DNA of 64,000 bases from DAOMNO01 sp035443885. Lineage in GTDB: Bacteria > Planctomycetota > Phycisphaerae > Phycisphaerales > SM1A02. Location: positions 1-64,000 of the forward strand of contig DAOMNO010000011.1 in NCBI GenBank assembly GCA_035443885.1, given 5' to 3'. Positions 23,730 through 32,765 of the stretch are shown here, piece after piece. Both the position numbers and the translations under genes were made by a program. A model generated the notes under the pieces. It did not search any database, was not told the origin of the DNA, and saw only the letters and a list, made by a program, of their open reading frames with translations. Within the stretch, counting starts at the first letter, position 1. Each line of letters opens with the position of its first letter.

Positions 23730-24464
23730 ATGTTCAATCGAAGTCTCATCTGCTCAGGCATTCTTGCAGGCGTTCTCATCGCCATGGGATGCGAAAGCTC
23801 ATCGAACGCCCAAGCGTCATCGTCCAAGTCCGAGGTCGGCACGCAACTGGCTGCTGCATCTCCTGCTGCGGTGGCGGACAAGCAACGCAGCGACCATGAT
23901 CGCCCCGGCTTCGCCACCTACGAGGTGAAGGGTGTGCTGTGGGTCTTCAAGGAAGGCTCGAAGGATCACGAAGAGTTCCTCGCGAAGGGACCATCTGCAC
24001 GCAGCGTAACTCGTGTCGGTGCGGGACCAAATCGCATGTCGCTTCGCGCGATTGATGCAGAGACGATCGACGGCTATCTGGCCGCCAAGCCCGGCTTCAT
24101 CGTGATCGAGAACAAGGGCCTGCTGTGGGTCTTCAAGGAAGGCTCGAAGGATCATGAAGACTATCTCAAGAACGGATTTTCAGCCCGCAGCGTAACGCGC
24201 GTGGCCGCCGGTCCCGGCGGAAAGTCGCTTCGTGCCGTCGATGCAGAAACCATTGATGCCTATCTGGCTGCCAAGCCCGGCTTCATCGTGATCGAGAACA
24301 AGGGCCTGCTGTGGGTCTTCAAGGAAGGTTCGAAGGATCATGAGGAATACCTGCAGAAGGGGTTCAGTGCTCGCAGCGTGACGCGCGTGGCTGCCGGCCC
24401 TAGCGGAAAGTCGCTTCGCGCGGTGGATGCGGAGACGATCGACGCCTATCTTGCAGCACGTTGA
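23730..24464 (+). CDS. Putative lipoprotein made of three 62-residue repeats
   Basis: A 244-residue protein. Residues 1-21 are a lipoprotein signal with lipobox IAMGC (Cys21). After a Ser/Ala linker, residues 59-244 are exactly three consecutive 62-residue repeats. Each has the layout PGF-(6 aa)-KG(V/L)LWVFKEGSKDHE-(ca. 6)-SARSVTRV.AGP-(4)-SLRA.DAETID.YLAAK. The unit is not recognised from any family I know. The gene lies 24 nt after pstB, with AAGGAG before its ATG, and before phoU. It is therefore probably part of the phosphate regulon and may act at the outer-membrane or periplasmic face with PstS. Function unknown. Confidence 0.85.
   Translation: MFNRSLICSGILAGVLIAMGCESSSNAQASSSKSEVGTQLAAASPAAVADKQRSDHDRPGFATYEVKGVLWVFKEGSKDHEEFLAKGPSARSVTRVGAGPNRMSLRAIDAETIDGYLAAKPGFIVIENKGLLWVFKEGSKDHEDYLKNGFSARSVTRVAAGPGGKSLRAVDAETIDAYLAAKPGFIVIENKGLLWVFKEGSKDHEEYLQKGFSARSVTRVAAGPSGKSLRAVDAETIDAYLAAR
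23904..24461 (+). repeat. Three in-frame 186-bp tandem repeats
   Basis: Units at 23904-24089, 24090-24275 and 24276-24461 each encode 62 residues. Units 2 and 3 are nearly identical, including a block starting CCCGGCTTCATCGTGATCG, while unit 1 is more divergent. Recent duplication of the last unit is likely. Confidence 0.9.
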
Positions 24465-24520
24465 TTGTTCGATGACATTTGGATATTGACGCTACTTTTT
24501 CTGCACTGTGAGCGTGGTAG

Positions 24521-25174
24521 ATGGACCTGCACAACGAACTGACACGACTTCGTCGAATGATTCTCTCAATGGGTGCGAGCGTGGAGCAGCGCGTCGCCGA
24601 GGCGTTCGACTCTGTCCTTGCTCGCGATATCAATGAGGCGCGTGCCGTGCGCACGGGCGATGATGAAATCGATGCCATGGACCTGGATGTCGAGGCCGAG
24701 TGCCTGCGCATTCTCGCGCTCTCGCACCCTGTTGCGGGTGATCTTCGTTTCGTGCTGTCGGTCATTCGCATCAACACCGACCTCGAGCGCATGGCGGACC
24801 TCGCCACCAGCATCGCCAAGCGCGTGATCGCGATGGATGATCAGGCCAGCCCGATCGAACTGCCCCCCGCGCTGGCGGAGATGGCTTCTTGCACGCAGCG
24901 TATGCTTGGTGATGCGCTCAAAGCGCTGGCGGATGAGGACGCTGCGTTGTGCTACCGCGTGCGCAAGTCAGATGACCGCGTTGACGATCTGCTCAAGGAG
25001 CTGTTCGTCTGGGCGCAGCAGGAGATTCCGCGGAATGTCGAAACGACGCCGTTCGCGATCAATGTGCTCTCAATCGCGAGAAAGATCGAGCGGATTGCAG
25101 ATATGACCACAAACATCGCAGAGGACGTGCTGTTCCTCATCGACGGTTCAATTGTTCGCCATTCCAAGTCATAG
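24521..25174 (+). CDS. phoU: Phosphate signalling regulator PhoU
   Basis: A 217-residue cytoplasmic all-helical protein with two PhoU three-helix units. Each carries the metal-binding E/DxxxD-type motif: INTDLERMADLATSIAKRV at about 84-102 and ARKIERIADMTTNIAEDV at about 187-205. It acts as a negative regulator linking the Pst transporter to the PhoR/PhoB-type kinase; no phoR or phoB is in this window. Start ATG at 24521 without a clear Shine-Dalgarno sequence. It closes the pst locus. Confidence 0.95.
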   Translation: MDLHNELTRLRRMILSMGASVEQRVAEAFDSVLARDINEARAVRTGDDEIDAMDLDVEAECLRILALSHPVAGDLRFVLSVIRINTDLERMADLATSIAKRVIAMDDQASPIELPPALAEMASCTQRMLGDALKALADEDAALCYRVRKSDDRVDDLLKELFVWAQQEIPRNVETTPFAINVLSIARKIERIADMTTNIAEDVLFLIDGSIVRHSKS

Positions 25175-25192
25175 TGCGGCTCATACTATTGC

Positions 25193-25972
25193 TTAGGCAC
25201 TCTTGCTGGGCTTCGTCACAATCCACGTGGCGAGGCCCAGCATGCCAATTGCGAAGATGACGGAGATTGCCATCGCGCCGCTCCAGTCGTTTGCGGGCAG
25301 GCCTGTCAACGGCCCACGCACGGCTTCCGTCGCCCACGTCAGCGGATTCATGCGAATCAGCCATGCCATCCATGCATGCGCTCCGGAGACGGGAAAGAAC
25401 GCGCCGGAGAGCATCCACATCGGCATGAACACGAGGTTCATCACCGCGTGAAACGATGATGTGGTCTCGCATCGCCACGCGAACATCAGGCCCAGCCCCG
25501 CCATGGAAAAACTCAGCGCTGCAATGCCAAGCAGCGACCACGCGATACCCACGATACCGGGCTGAACATCGAGCAGAGGCAGCGCAAACAACAGCATCGC
25601 GGCTTGTATGAACGCCATCACGCCGCCGCCGAGCATCTTTCCCAGCGCAATCGACCACCTCGGCGCAGGTGAGACGAGAACGGACTGCAGCCAGCCTTCG
25701 CGGCGGTCTTCGATGACGGAAATGCTGGAGAAGATTGCAGCGAAGACCGCCACCAAACTCATGACGCCGGGCAGAAGGAAGGATGCATAGCTTGCGCCGA
25801 GCGCATCGCGGACCAGTGAATCACCGAACCCGCTGGCCAAGAGAACCCAGAGCAGCATTGGCGTGCCGACAGCCGCAGCGATGCGCGCGGGTTGCCGAAA
25901 GAAGCGAATCAACTCACGCCGACAAATTGTCAATGCCACAGCCATGCCTGAGACCGGTGCTTGAGTCGTCAT
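25193..25972 (-). CDS. ABC-2 type transporter permease
   Basis: A 259-residue integral membrane protein with about six hydrophobic helices and the ABC-2 pattern: amphipathic N-terminal helix (CRRELIRFFRQPARIAA), MLLWVLLASGFG, FSSISVIEDRREGWLQSVLVSPAPR, and the PMWMLSGAFFPV...WLIRMNPLTW segment typical of DrrB/NodJ-like exporters. Its ATG overlaps the stop of the ATPase gene by 4 nt, so the two form one transporter. Substrate unknown. Convergent with phoU, 18 nt apart. Confidence 0.9.
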   Translation of the reverse strand: MTTQAPVSGMAVALTICRRELIRFFRQPARIAAAVGTPMLLWVLLASGFGDSLVRDALGASYASFLLPGVMSLVAVFAAIFSSISVIEDRREGWLQSVLVSPAPRWSIALGKMLGGGVMAFIQAAMLLFALPLLDVQPGIVGIAWSLLGIAALSFSMAGLGLMFAWRCETTSSFHAVMNLVFMPMWMLSGAFFPVSGAHAWMAWLIRMNPLTWATEAVRGPLTGLPANDWSGAMAISVIFAIGMLGLATWIVTKPSKSA

Positions 25973-26934
25973 GGCGCCACCCCACTCGCGTCCGATGCCC
26001 GCTCTGCCAGAGCCGCGCCCGTGCGATGAAGAAAGACATCCGCCAGCGTCGGCGGAGCGATCGAAAATGAAACTCCTTCTCTTGCGAGTTGCGAAGCCAG
26101 TTGTGCAGTTTCATCGGATGCATCGCTGAGCGGTCGCATCCAGCGTGCACTGTGTCCGGTCGATCGCACCCATTGAGTGCTGTCATCACTGGGTGACCAG
26201 CGATCATCGTGAATGGTGAGCAGCATTGATCCCAGTGATGTTCGCAGCCCGGCAGGCGTGTCGTCCGCGACGATCCGGCCTTCGTGCATCAGAATGACAC
26301 GATCCGCGTGATCGGCCTCGTCGATGAGATGGGTGCTCATCAGCACCGTGAGCGGCGCATTCGAACGCTTACGCCCGAGCGCAGAGAGAAACGAATCCCT
26401 TGCAGCGGGGTCAAGCCCGACCGTCGGTTCATCCAGCAGAATTACACGAGGCTGATGCAATAGCGCGCGAACGAGATCAACTCGCCGTGCCAAGCCTCGT
26501 GAAAGCGTTTTGACGAATGTGTTGGCGCGATCATCAAGCGCGGCTTCACGGAGCAGTTCGCGAATCCGGGTGTGGGCATCGCTTCGATTCAAGCCATATA
26601 GCACGGCTTGATCCCGCAGATTCTCCAGCACAGTGAGATGTGGATCCAGACTTTCCGCTTGAAACACCACGCCAATCTGATGACGGATGTCCGCAGCGCG
26701 ATCGAGTCCGTTGACCCGCACGGAGCCTTGCTGCGGGGTCATCATGCCACAGATCGACTTGATGAGCGTTGACTTTCCGCATCCGTTCGGCCCCAGGAGC
26801 GCGACCATGGTGCCCGGCTGAATTGTCAAACTGACATCGCGCAGCGCGTGCCGCGCAGCTTGACCTCGACGGCCCGGATAGACGACGACGAGATCGCGCA
26901 CGTCAATCGCAGGACTCTCCACCAAGTGTTTCAT
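25969..26934 (-). CDS. ABC transporter ATP-binding protein (CcmA/DrrA-like)
   Basis: A 321-residue ATPase partner of the downstream permease. Walker A GPNGCGKS at 48-55, Q-loop in VVFQAESLDPHLT, a variant signature LSRGLARR in place of LSGGQ.QR, Walker B VILLDEPTVGLDP and switch His in MSTHLIDEADH. A C-terminal extension of about 90 residues follows the domain. I choose the ATG at 26934, which overlaps the upstream stop (ATGA); an ATG at 26961 would overlap more deeply. Co-translated with the parvulin-like lipoprotein and the permease. Confidence 0.92.
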   Translation of the reverse strand: MKHLVESPAIDVRDLVVVYPGRRGQAARHALRDVSLTIQPGTMVALLGPNGCGKSTLIKSICGMMTPQQGSVRVNGLDRAADIRHQIGVVFQAESLDPHLTVLENLRDQAVLYGLNRSDAHTRIRELLREAALDDRANTFVKTLSRGLARRVDLVRALLHQPRVILLDEPTVGLDPAARDSFLSALGRKRSNAPLTVLMSTHLIDEADHADRVILMHEGRIVADDTPAGLRTSLGSMLLTIHDDRWSPSDDSTQWVRSTGHSARWMRPLSDASDETAQLASQLAREGVSFSIAPPTLADVFLHRTGAALAERASDASGVAP

Positions 26935-27950
26935 GGTCGCTCTCGCCGCATTTGGTTCCAACTCTCTCGCAGCGACTCGTCAAAGACATTGACGGAAACA
27001 TCGGCCATCATGCTGCGTGCGAGCTGCTCCATGCGAAGGCGCTCCTGATTCAATCGCGCTCGCCGTTCAAGTGTGGGCCTCACGTGTTCCATATCAACAG
27101 GCTCGGCGTCGATCTCTCGCACCAGCATCAGCACGGCATATTGATCGTCAAGCAGAATCGGCGAAGATGGGACTTCCGGCTCCAGCGTCCATAATGTGCG
27201 GAGCAACGTGTCTGGGTAGCTGGGGTCAGTGCGGCTGATTGGTTCGAGCAAGCCACCCCGCGCTGCGCTTGCGTCGGTCGAAACTTCAATCGCGAGATCA
27301 ATAAAGGATTCCCCATTTTCAAGTCGCGCCAAGGTGCGGCGTGCGTCGGCAAGTGAAGGCAGCACGATGAGCCGCGCCTGGCGCTTGGGGCCGTACAGCG
27401 CGTCGTACACACGCTCGATATCGCGAGCTGTAACTTCTACACGATCGCGAACGAGCGCACGAAGCACTGCATTACGCTTCAGCAAGGCGGAAAAGCGAAT
27501 GCGGCCAAGGCCCTGTTGCACACGAAGTTCATCAAGCAGCCGAATCGCAACATTCGGATCGTCGTGCAGCATTTCGAGCATGAGCCGACGCTCTCCCGCA
27601 AGGTCATCGGCATTGATGGTGATGCCCGCAGCCAGTGCCGCATCGTCGATCAGGCGGTCCAGAATCAGTTCCTGCAGCATGGCCGCGCCGGAGACTTCGT
27701 TCAGCAGCGGCCGCAACTCACCCCAGAAGACGCTTCGGCCGTTGACGATCGCAGCGGGGCGGGCGTCCACGCTGGTTCCGGCGACATCCTGCGTGATGAC
27801 GATATTACCCGTGCCAGATTCTCGCGCAGCAGGCGGGGATGTTTGGCTTGCAGTGGCTCGCGCAGGGGGCGGTGCATCCTCGGTGGCAGCGCATCCGTAC
27901 CATGAAGGGAGCGTCGCTGCGAGAAGCGTCATAGTGAGCAATCGGTTCAT
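26931..27950 (-). CDS. Parvulin-like peptidyl-prolyl isomerase lipoprotein
   Basis: A 339-residue protein with a lipoprotein signal (LPSWYGC, Cys20) and a Pro/Ala/Thr-rich linker to about 60. A SurA/PrsA-like N-terminal helical region follows (ILDRLIDDAALAAGITI...LLDELRVQQGLGRIRFSALL). A parvulin-type domain sits at about 195-290 (RQARLIVLPSLADARRTLARLENGESFIDLAIEVS, then ARGGLLEPISR and LDDQYAVLMLV). The C-terminus is a charged helix. It would help fold exported proteins. It is first in a three-gene overlapping operon with an ABC exporter, which suggests that it chaperones the exporter's product or works on the same envelope process (inference). Confidence 0.82.
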   Translation of the reverse strand: MNRLLTMTLLAATLPSWYGCAATEDAPPPARATASQTSPPAARESGTGNIVITQDVAGTSVDARPAAIVNGRSVFWGELRPLLNEVSGAAMLQELILDRLIDDAALAAGITINADDLAGERRLMLEMLHDDPNVAIRLLDELRVQQGLGRIRFSALLKRNAVLRALVRDRVEVTARDIERVYDALYGPKRQARLIVLPSLADARRTLARLENGESFIDLAIEVSTDASAARGGLLEPISRTDPSYPDTLLRTLWTLEPEVPSSPILLDDQYAVLMLVREIDAEPVDMEHVRPTLERRARLNQERLRMEQLARSMMADVSVNVFDESLRESWNQMRRERP

Positions 27951-27991
27951 AATCGTTTTCCAGTCGATCGCTGCATAGGATACGTTCCGCC

Positions 27992-29197
27992 ATGGCGAAG
28001 TCGAAACTGCTCATTTGCCCCTACTGCGGCGAGACGCAGCCCGAGCGTGAATCCTGTCGTGCCTGTGGCGGCTTGTTCGAGCCGCTCAGCCGACGCGCCA
28101 CGCACAACGCCATGGGACCGTGGTTCATTCGCGATCCAAAACGCCCGTTTCAGCCGGGTTGCAGCTATGACACACTGGTGCAACTGATTCAGCGGGGCAA
28201 GGTCGAAAAACTTACGCTGGTGCGCGGGCCGACGACGCGGCAGTTCTGGACGATCGCCAAACGTGTACCGGGCATCGCACATCTGTTCGGCTATTGTCAC
28301 GAATGCAGCGCATCCGTGGATGCAGTCGACCACGCCTGTCATGCCTGTGGGGTGGCGTTTGGTGCGTATCTCGATCGCAATTACCTCGGCTTGCCTGAAA
28401 TCCGCCCCATGCCTTGGGAGACCGATCCTGACGACCGCAGCGACGGCATGCAGGGATTACCTTCGCATGGGCTGGGTCCTAGCTCGCCGATCACTTCGCC
28501 ATTTCCGAATAGTGGCGGAAGGTTTTCTCGATTCGCCACTGATGAAGAGCTGTTCGGCTCAGCTCGAAGTGGGCCGGAAATGGATGATGAAGAGGCTCAA
28601 CGCGCCGCCGAAGCTGGCGCGCTTGCCGTTGCGGTGCAGACACAGGAGCAGCCGCAAGCAGCTCTTCAACAGGTTGCTGCACGACCGTCCGCCTCGGTTG
28701 AACGATCTCTTCGGCTGATGATCGCGCAGCAAAGGCAGACGATTCGCCGATTGACGATACTCGTCATACTGATCACGGTGGGTTCTGCGACAATGCTCTT
28801 CTTGAGGCCGCCGGTCGGCTTTGGTAGATCGGTCCCGCCGCCAACGAACGCACCGATGAAGAGCGAAACTTCCAAGGCTGAGCGACCTCAGCCTTCCGCG
28901 ATCAAGCCGCCGCAGCGCGAGGATTCAGAGGATGCGAGAGCCGGCGACCAGCCGGAAATTGCAACGGTTGACATTGATCGCGAGTATGAGCGTGCCTTGG
29001 ACTTGATGCGGGTCGCGGATGACGAAGCGAACTTGCTTGCCGAGCGCATCCGATCGTGTGAAGAAGCACTTGAAATACTCTTGCAGATTCAGCGAGCGAC
29101 GGCGGATTCTGTCGATCGGCCAGCGCGACTCAACGAGGTGATCGAGCTTGTTCGCAGACAGCTTGACCGCCTGAAGCTGCAGGAGTTCTTTCCGTAG
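27992..29197 (+). CDS. Zinc-ribbon / GYF-like domain membrane protein
   Basis: A 401-residue protein of unknown function. An N-terminal zinc ribbon has Cys9-x2-Cys12 and Cys22-x2-Cys25. Residues 42-100 resemble a GYF-like (GYF_2) domain (GPWFIRDPKRPFQPG...LVQLIQRGKVEKLTLVRGPTTRQFWTIAKR). A second ribbon uses Cys102, Cys105, Cys116 and Cys119. A disordered acidic region leads to one membrane helix (253-271), and a C-terminal helical domain ends the protein. Divergent from the parvulin gene; start codons are 41 nt apart. TAGGAT lies 10 nt before the ATG. The layout suggests a membrane-tethered adaptor. Confidence 0.8.
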   Translation: MAKSKLLICPYCGETQPERESCRACGGLFEPLSRRATHNAMGPWFIRDPKRPFQPGCSYDTLVQLIQRGKVEKLTLVRGPTTRQFWTIAKRVPGIAHLFGYCHECSASVDAVDHACHACGVAFGAYLDRNYLGLPEIRPMPWETDPDDRSDGMQGLPSHGLGPSSPITSPFPNSGGRFSRFATDEELFGSARSGPEMDDEEAQRAAEAGALAVAVQTQEQPQAALQQVAARPSASVERSLRLMIAQQRQTIRRLTILVILITVGSATMLFLRPPVGFGRSVPPPTNAPMKSETSKAERPQPSAIKPPQREDSEDARAGDQPEIATVDIDREYERALDLMRVADDEANLLAERIRSCEEALEILLQIQRATADSVDRPARLNEVIELVRRQLDRLKLQEFFP

Positions 29198-29204
29198 GGC
29201 GGCA

Positions 29205-31289
29205 TCAGCGCGGTGGATGAAGACGGTAGAGTCGTTCGCCTGCTGGCCACATATTTTCGAGTGTGCCGATCGCTTCAGCCAGCGTGATGATGCTTTCAGC
29301 GGTGATGAGAGGATCGTTCCAGCCCGCAGCTTCCCATCGCACAAGCATTGATGGGCTTACGAGTACATGCGTGTAGCCTTTGCTTCGCAGCGATTCGCTG
29401 ATGGCCTGTATGTCATTGGAATGCTCGCGCAGCAGTCGTGAGATGGGGCCTCGATCCCACGTGGTTGAGTAGGTGAAGCGGCATCGGTAGTAGAACGGAG
29501 CTGCTTCGCCGATGAAGAGTACACGTGCATCGGTGGCCAGTTGTGTATTGAGATACACCACCGCTCGCAGCTCCGCGGCTTTCCGCAAGGTGGAAGGGTC
29601 ACTGATGTGGCCGCTCCACGCATGCGCATTGCCGACAGCGAGTGCGGGCATCTGTTGCACTTGATTTGAGTACACCCAGACGGGAACCGCGCACCAGAGC
29701 AGGAGAACCGCTGCAAGCAGCAAATCCATCCGCCATGCACGCTTGCTATTCGCCGCAATCACAGCTTCGCGCAGCAGACCGATCGCAACGGCTCCGGCGA
29801 TGGCTGCGGGCACAGCCATCGGCAGCATGAATCGTGATTTGATGTGTGTGAAGCTCATCCAGAAGAGGAGTTGGATGACAATGATGATGCCAAGCTGAAT
29901 GCCGATGCGTCGGTGTTTTCTAGCAAGCAGGAGCGAGAGAATCGCCGCCGCGCCAAGCCAAGGCAGCACCGACCACTGCGCATGCCATCGTTCTTCCGTC
30001 GCGGGTGGTTGTCCGATCCCGAATCGACCAAGCTGATGCCATGCTTCAGTCAATCGCGCTGCGATGAAGTGTTGCGGCTGATGGCCGGCGTTCCATGTTG
30101 CAACCTGCTCCGCTGTCCAGTGTCCTGAACCGAGTCGCTCCGCAGCGAATGGAAAGACTGGATTGCCAGATTCCGCAAAGTTTGAGACAAGCCACGGAGA
30201 AAGCACCAGCAACGCAGCAATCAACCCACATGAGCAGGCGTGCGCCCACTGTCTGACAGGAAGATTGGCCAACATGACAACCACGAGCGGTAGCGCGACG
30301 AAGCCAAGCGCGGTGAGCTTCGCACCGCACGCCGTTGCGGCAAGCAGACCGATCGCAGTGCCAAGGCGAGTAGGGCAGTACGGCTGGGGACGTGGCGCCA
30401 ACGTGAGAAGCAGACCACCCGCAAGCATGAGCAGTACGGGCATTTCGTTGTACGCAAGTGTGCCGGTAACGATCACCCACGGCGTGCCGAGCAGCAGAAC
30501 ACCTGCGACGGTCGCTGCACAGCGATGTCCGACTGGCGCGATGCAGGACGCCGCTCGTGCCAGAACAAACGCTGCGAGGAACCCGATGCCTGTGTGTAGA
30601 AGCTGGCAGGCGTACGAAGCGGCAAGATGATCGTGCCGCATCAGCATCATGTGGTAGTACGCCGCTTCCATTGAGCTTGGAAGGAAGCTGTACACGTTGT
30701 GCTGCAGTGGCATGATGGCGCCGAGTTCGACCCATTCGCGCGGCAGTTGCAGGTGGTAGCTCAGTGCGTCATAGCCGCCGTACTCAGTATCCCACAGCCA
30801 GCCCGGCGCGGATGCGCTAGCAATCAACCAGACTGCGATGGCAGGGGTTGCGCACCAGAATAGAAATGGCGGCAGACGAACGCCGGACAGCTCGTCTTGC
30901 TGTTGAAGAGTGCGCCATTGAAGCAGCAGCAGGGCGAAACCTAAGCCGATCACGAACCACGCGCCGACCCCGCCGCCAATGGCAAGCAAGCCGAGTCTGC
31001 CAAGGGCGTTTTCAAGCAAGAGCAGAATCGCAACGCCAAAGGCGATCTGAACCGCAAATGCATCTTCAGCGCACGGCGCAAGCCATCGCTGAACAGGCCG
31101 ACCGAAGCCGAGTGCTGCACACAGCCACGCCGCAGCCCACGGCAGGGCTTCTCCAAGCGTCAGGGCGGCTTCGAGAAACAGGGGACCGTTACCCCCGCTC
31201 CAGCCGGAGAGAACGACGAACAACATGCCGCAGGTGGCCAGCCCAGCGATGAGGGTCCATCGGTCGGAAGCACTGCCTCCAAGGTTCAT
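29205..31289 (-). CDS. GT-C family membrane glycosyltransferase-like protein
   Basis: A 694-residue polytopic membrane protein with about 12 hydrophobic segments. After the first helices comes WDTEYGGYDALSYHLQLPREWVE, an Asp/His-rich first large loop like that of ArnT/PMT (GT39) enzymes. A large soluble C-terminal portion (about 570-694) is found with AVVYLNTQLATDARVLFIGEAAPFYYR. Such enzymes transfer sugars from polyprenyl-phosphate donors. Acceptor unknown. A TACAAT stands 6 nt before the ATG. Convergent with the zinc-ribbon gene, only 7 nt apart. Confidence 0.75.
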   Translation of the reverse strand: MNLGGSASDRWTLIAGLATCGMLFVVLSGWSGGNGPLFLEAALTLGEALPWAAAWLCAALGFGRPVQRWLAPCAEDAFAVQIAFGVAILLLLENALGRLGLLAIGGGVGAWFVIGLGFALLLLQWRTLQQQDELSGVRLPPFLFWCATPAIAVWLIASASAPGWLWDTEYGGYDALSYHLQLPREWVELGAIMPLQHNVYSFLPSSMEAAYYHMMLMRHDHLAASYACQLLHTGIGFLAAFVLARAASCIAPVGHRCAATVAGVLLLGTPWVIVTGTLAYNEMPVLLMLAGGLLLTLAPRPQPYCPTRLGTAIGLLAATACGAKLTALGFVALPLVVVMLANLPVRQWAHACSCGLIAALLVLSPWLVSNFAESGNPVFPFAAERLGSGHWTAEQVATWNAGHQPQHFIAARLTEAWHQLGRFGIGQPPATEERWHAQWSVLPWLGAAAILSLLLARKHRRIGIQLGIIIVIQLLFWMSFTHIKSRFMLPMAVPAAIAGAVAIGLLREAVIAANSKRAWRMDLLLAAVLLLWCAVPVWVYSNQVQQMPALAVGNAHAWSGHISDPSTLRKAAELRAVVYLNTQLATDARVLFIGEAAPFYYRCRFTYSTTWDRGPISRLLREHSNDIQAISESLRSKGYTHVLVSPSMLVRWEAAGWNDPLITAESIITLAEAIGTLENMWPAGERLYRLHPPR

Positions 31290-31295
31290 GGTCGG

Positions 31296-31301
31296 ATTGT
31301 A
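31296..31301 (-). promoter_or_regulatory. -10 element for leaderless glycosyltransferase transcript
   Basis: TACAAT on the minus strand, separated by 6 nt from the ATG at 31289; no Shine-Dalgarno sequence is present. Confidence 0.5.
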
Positions 31302-31397
31302 CGAAATGGCGGGTGGATATTACGGGTGAGTGGGGAGACGGGCGGCGGCACATCCGGAGTCGCAGTGTTCCGGCGGGTACGTTGCATCATCTCCTGA

Positions 31398-31403
31398 TAT
31401 CCT
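31398..31403 (+). promoter_or_regulatory. -10 element for leaderless aminotransferase transcript
   Basis: TATCCT, 7 nt before the ATG at 31411, in a region with no Shine-Dalgarno sequence. Confidence 0.4.
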
Positions 31404-31410
31404 TTGCATC

Positions 31411-32655
31411 ATGCACCTGTCGCATCGCGTTCAGTCTCTGGCTTCGTCCGCGACGCTCGCGGTTAACGCTCGCATCAAGGAATTGCAGGCCGAGGGTGTG
31501 GATGTCATCGGCTTCGGCGCGGGTGAGCCTGATTTCGACACGCCGCAGAACATCAAAGACGCTGCGATCGCCGCGCTCAACGCGGGCATGACGAAATATG
31601 CCCCAGTGCCGGGTGAACCGGCAGCGCGCGAGGCGATTGCGAACAAGCTCAGGCAGGACAATGGCATTCGATGTTCCGCAAAGGACATCGTCATCAGCGT
31701 GGGGGGAAAGCACTCGATTTATCTCGCGCTGCAGTGTCTGCTTGACGGACCGCGAAACGCGAACGATCCGCCGCAGGAAGTCATCCTGCCGACGCCTGCG
31801 TGGGTGAGCTATGAGCCGATGGTGCAACTGGCGGGCGGCGCAGCAGTGCAGGTCGCTGGCGCGGTTGAGCGAGATTTTCTCATCACCGCGGAACAGCTTG
31901 AAGCCGCGATTACGCCGCGCACCAGGGCGTTCATCATCAACTCGCCATCCAACCCGTGCGGCACGATGTATTCCCCACAGCAGCTTCGTGAGCTGGCTGC
32001 TGTACTGGCCATGCATCCGAATGTTGTCGTCATCAGCGATGAAATGTATGAGAAGTTGATCTACGGCGACGTGCCGCACTTTTCGCTCGGCTCCGTCGAG
32101 TCGATTGCAGACCGGGTTGTAACCGTCGGCGGCATGAGCAAAGCATTCGCGATGACCGGCTGGCGCATCGGCTACGCCTGTGCGCCGGGACCGCTGGCAG
32201 CCGCCATGAGCAAACTGCAGGGGCAGATGACGAGCAATATCACGAGTTTCTGTTATCCCGCGATTGTTGAAGCATTCACCAGCCCGCGTAGCGCGGAATC
32301 AGTGGAAGTCATGCGGCGCGCGTTCGCGGCGCGGGCGAAACTTATCTGCCGCTGGATGGACGAGATGCCCGGCTTGCGTTGCCCGAACCCGACAGGTGCG
32401 TTTTATGTGTTCCCGGATGTAAGCGCATACTTTGGCGGGCGCAGCCCCGGCGGTCGTCTCATTAATTCCGCATTGGATTTTGCCGCCGCGTTGCTGGAAG
32501 AAGCGCGCGTCGCGGTGGTACCGGGTGAGGATTTCGGCGAAGTCGGCCGCAGCCATGTGAGGTTGAGCTTCGCCTGTTCCGAGGCGCATGTTGAAGAAGG
32601 CTGTCGCCGCATGAAAGACTGGCTTGAGAAAATGGCCACTGCGGTGATGAGATAG
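31411..32655 (+). CDS. Class I aminotransferase, aspartate aminotransferase-like
   Basis: A 414-residue PLP enzyme of fold type I. Seen: GAGEPDFDTP (36-45), KYAPVPGEPAARE, Asn181 in NSPSNPCGT, Asp210 in VISDEMYEKLIY, the PLP Lys244 in GGMSKAFAMTGWRIGY, and a C-terminal substrate-carboxylate Arg in GRSHVRLSFA. This is the profile of subgroup I-gamma aspartate/aromatic aminotransferases. The ATG at 31411 is preferred because its N-terminus (MHLSHRVQSLASSATLAV) matches the family; the upstream in-frame extension does not. Likely makes aspartate from oxaloacetate, although substrate range cannot be read from sequence. Confidence 0.93.
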   Translation: MHLSHRVQSLASSATLAVNARIKELQAEGVDVIGFGAGEPDFDTPQNIKDAAIAALNAGMTKYAPVPGEPAAREAIANKLRQDNGIRCSAKDIVISVGGKHSIYLALQCLLDGPRNANDPPQEVILPTPAWVSYEPMVQLAGGAAVQVAGAVERDFLITAEQLEAAITPRTRAFIINSPSNPCGTMYSPQQLRELAAVLAMHPNVVVISDEMYEKLIYGDVPHFSLGSVESIADRVVTVGGMSKAFAMTGWRIGYACAPGPLAAAMSKLQGQMTSNITSFCYPAIVEAFTSPRSAESVEVMRRAFAARAKLICRWMDEMPGLRCPNPTGAFYVFPDVSAYFGGRSPGGRLINSALDFAAALLEEARVAVVPGEDFGEVGRSHVRLSFACSEAHVEEGCRRMKDWLEKMATAVMR

Positions 32656-32765
32656 CCCGCTGGCACCTTGTTCACGTTATCGTTTGATCCCTGAGTACGA
32701 CGGTTTCGAGTGGATCGAAGCCAACGCATTTTCTCAAACAGCACCACGCTACAGGAACATGACGC

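Noticed and set aside
23904..24461. CRISPR or mobile repeat
   Set aside because: The repeats are in-frame 186-bp units inside one gene with no spacers; they are protein repeats.
25193..27950. Horizontal acquisition of the ABC/parvulin operon
   Set aside because: No change in base composition, no flanking repeats, no integrase or tRNA was seen.
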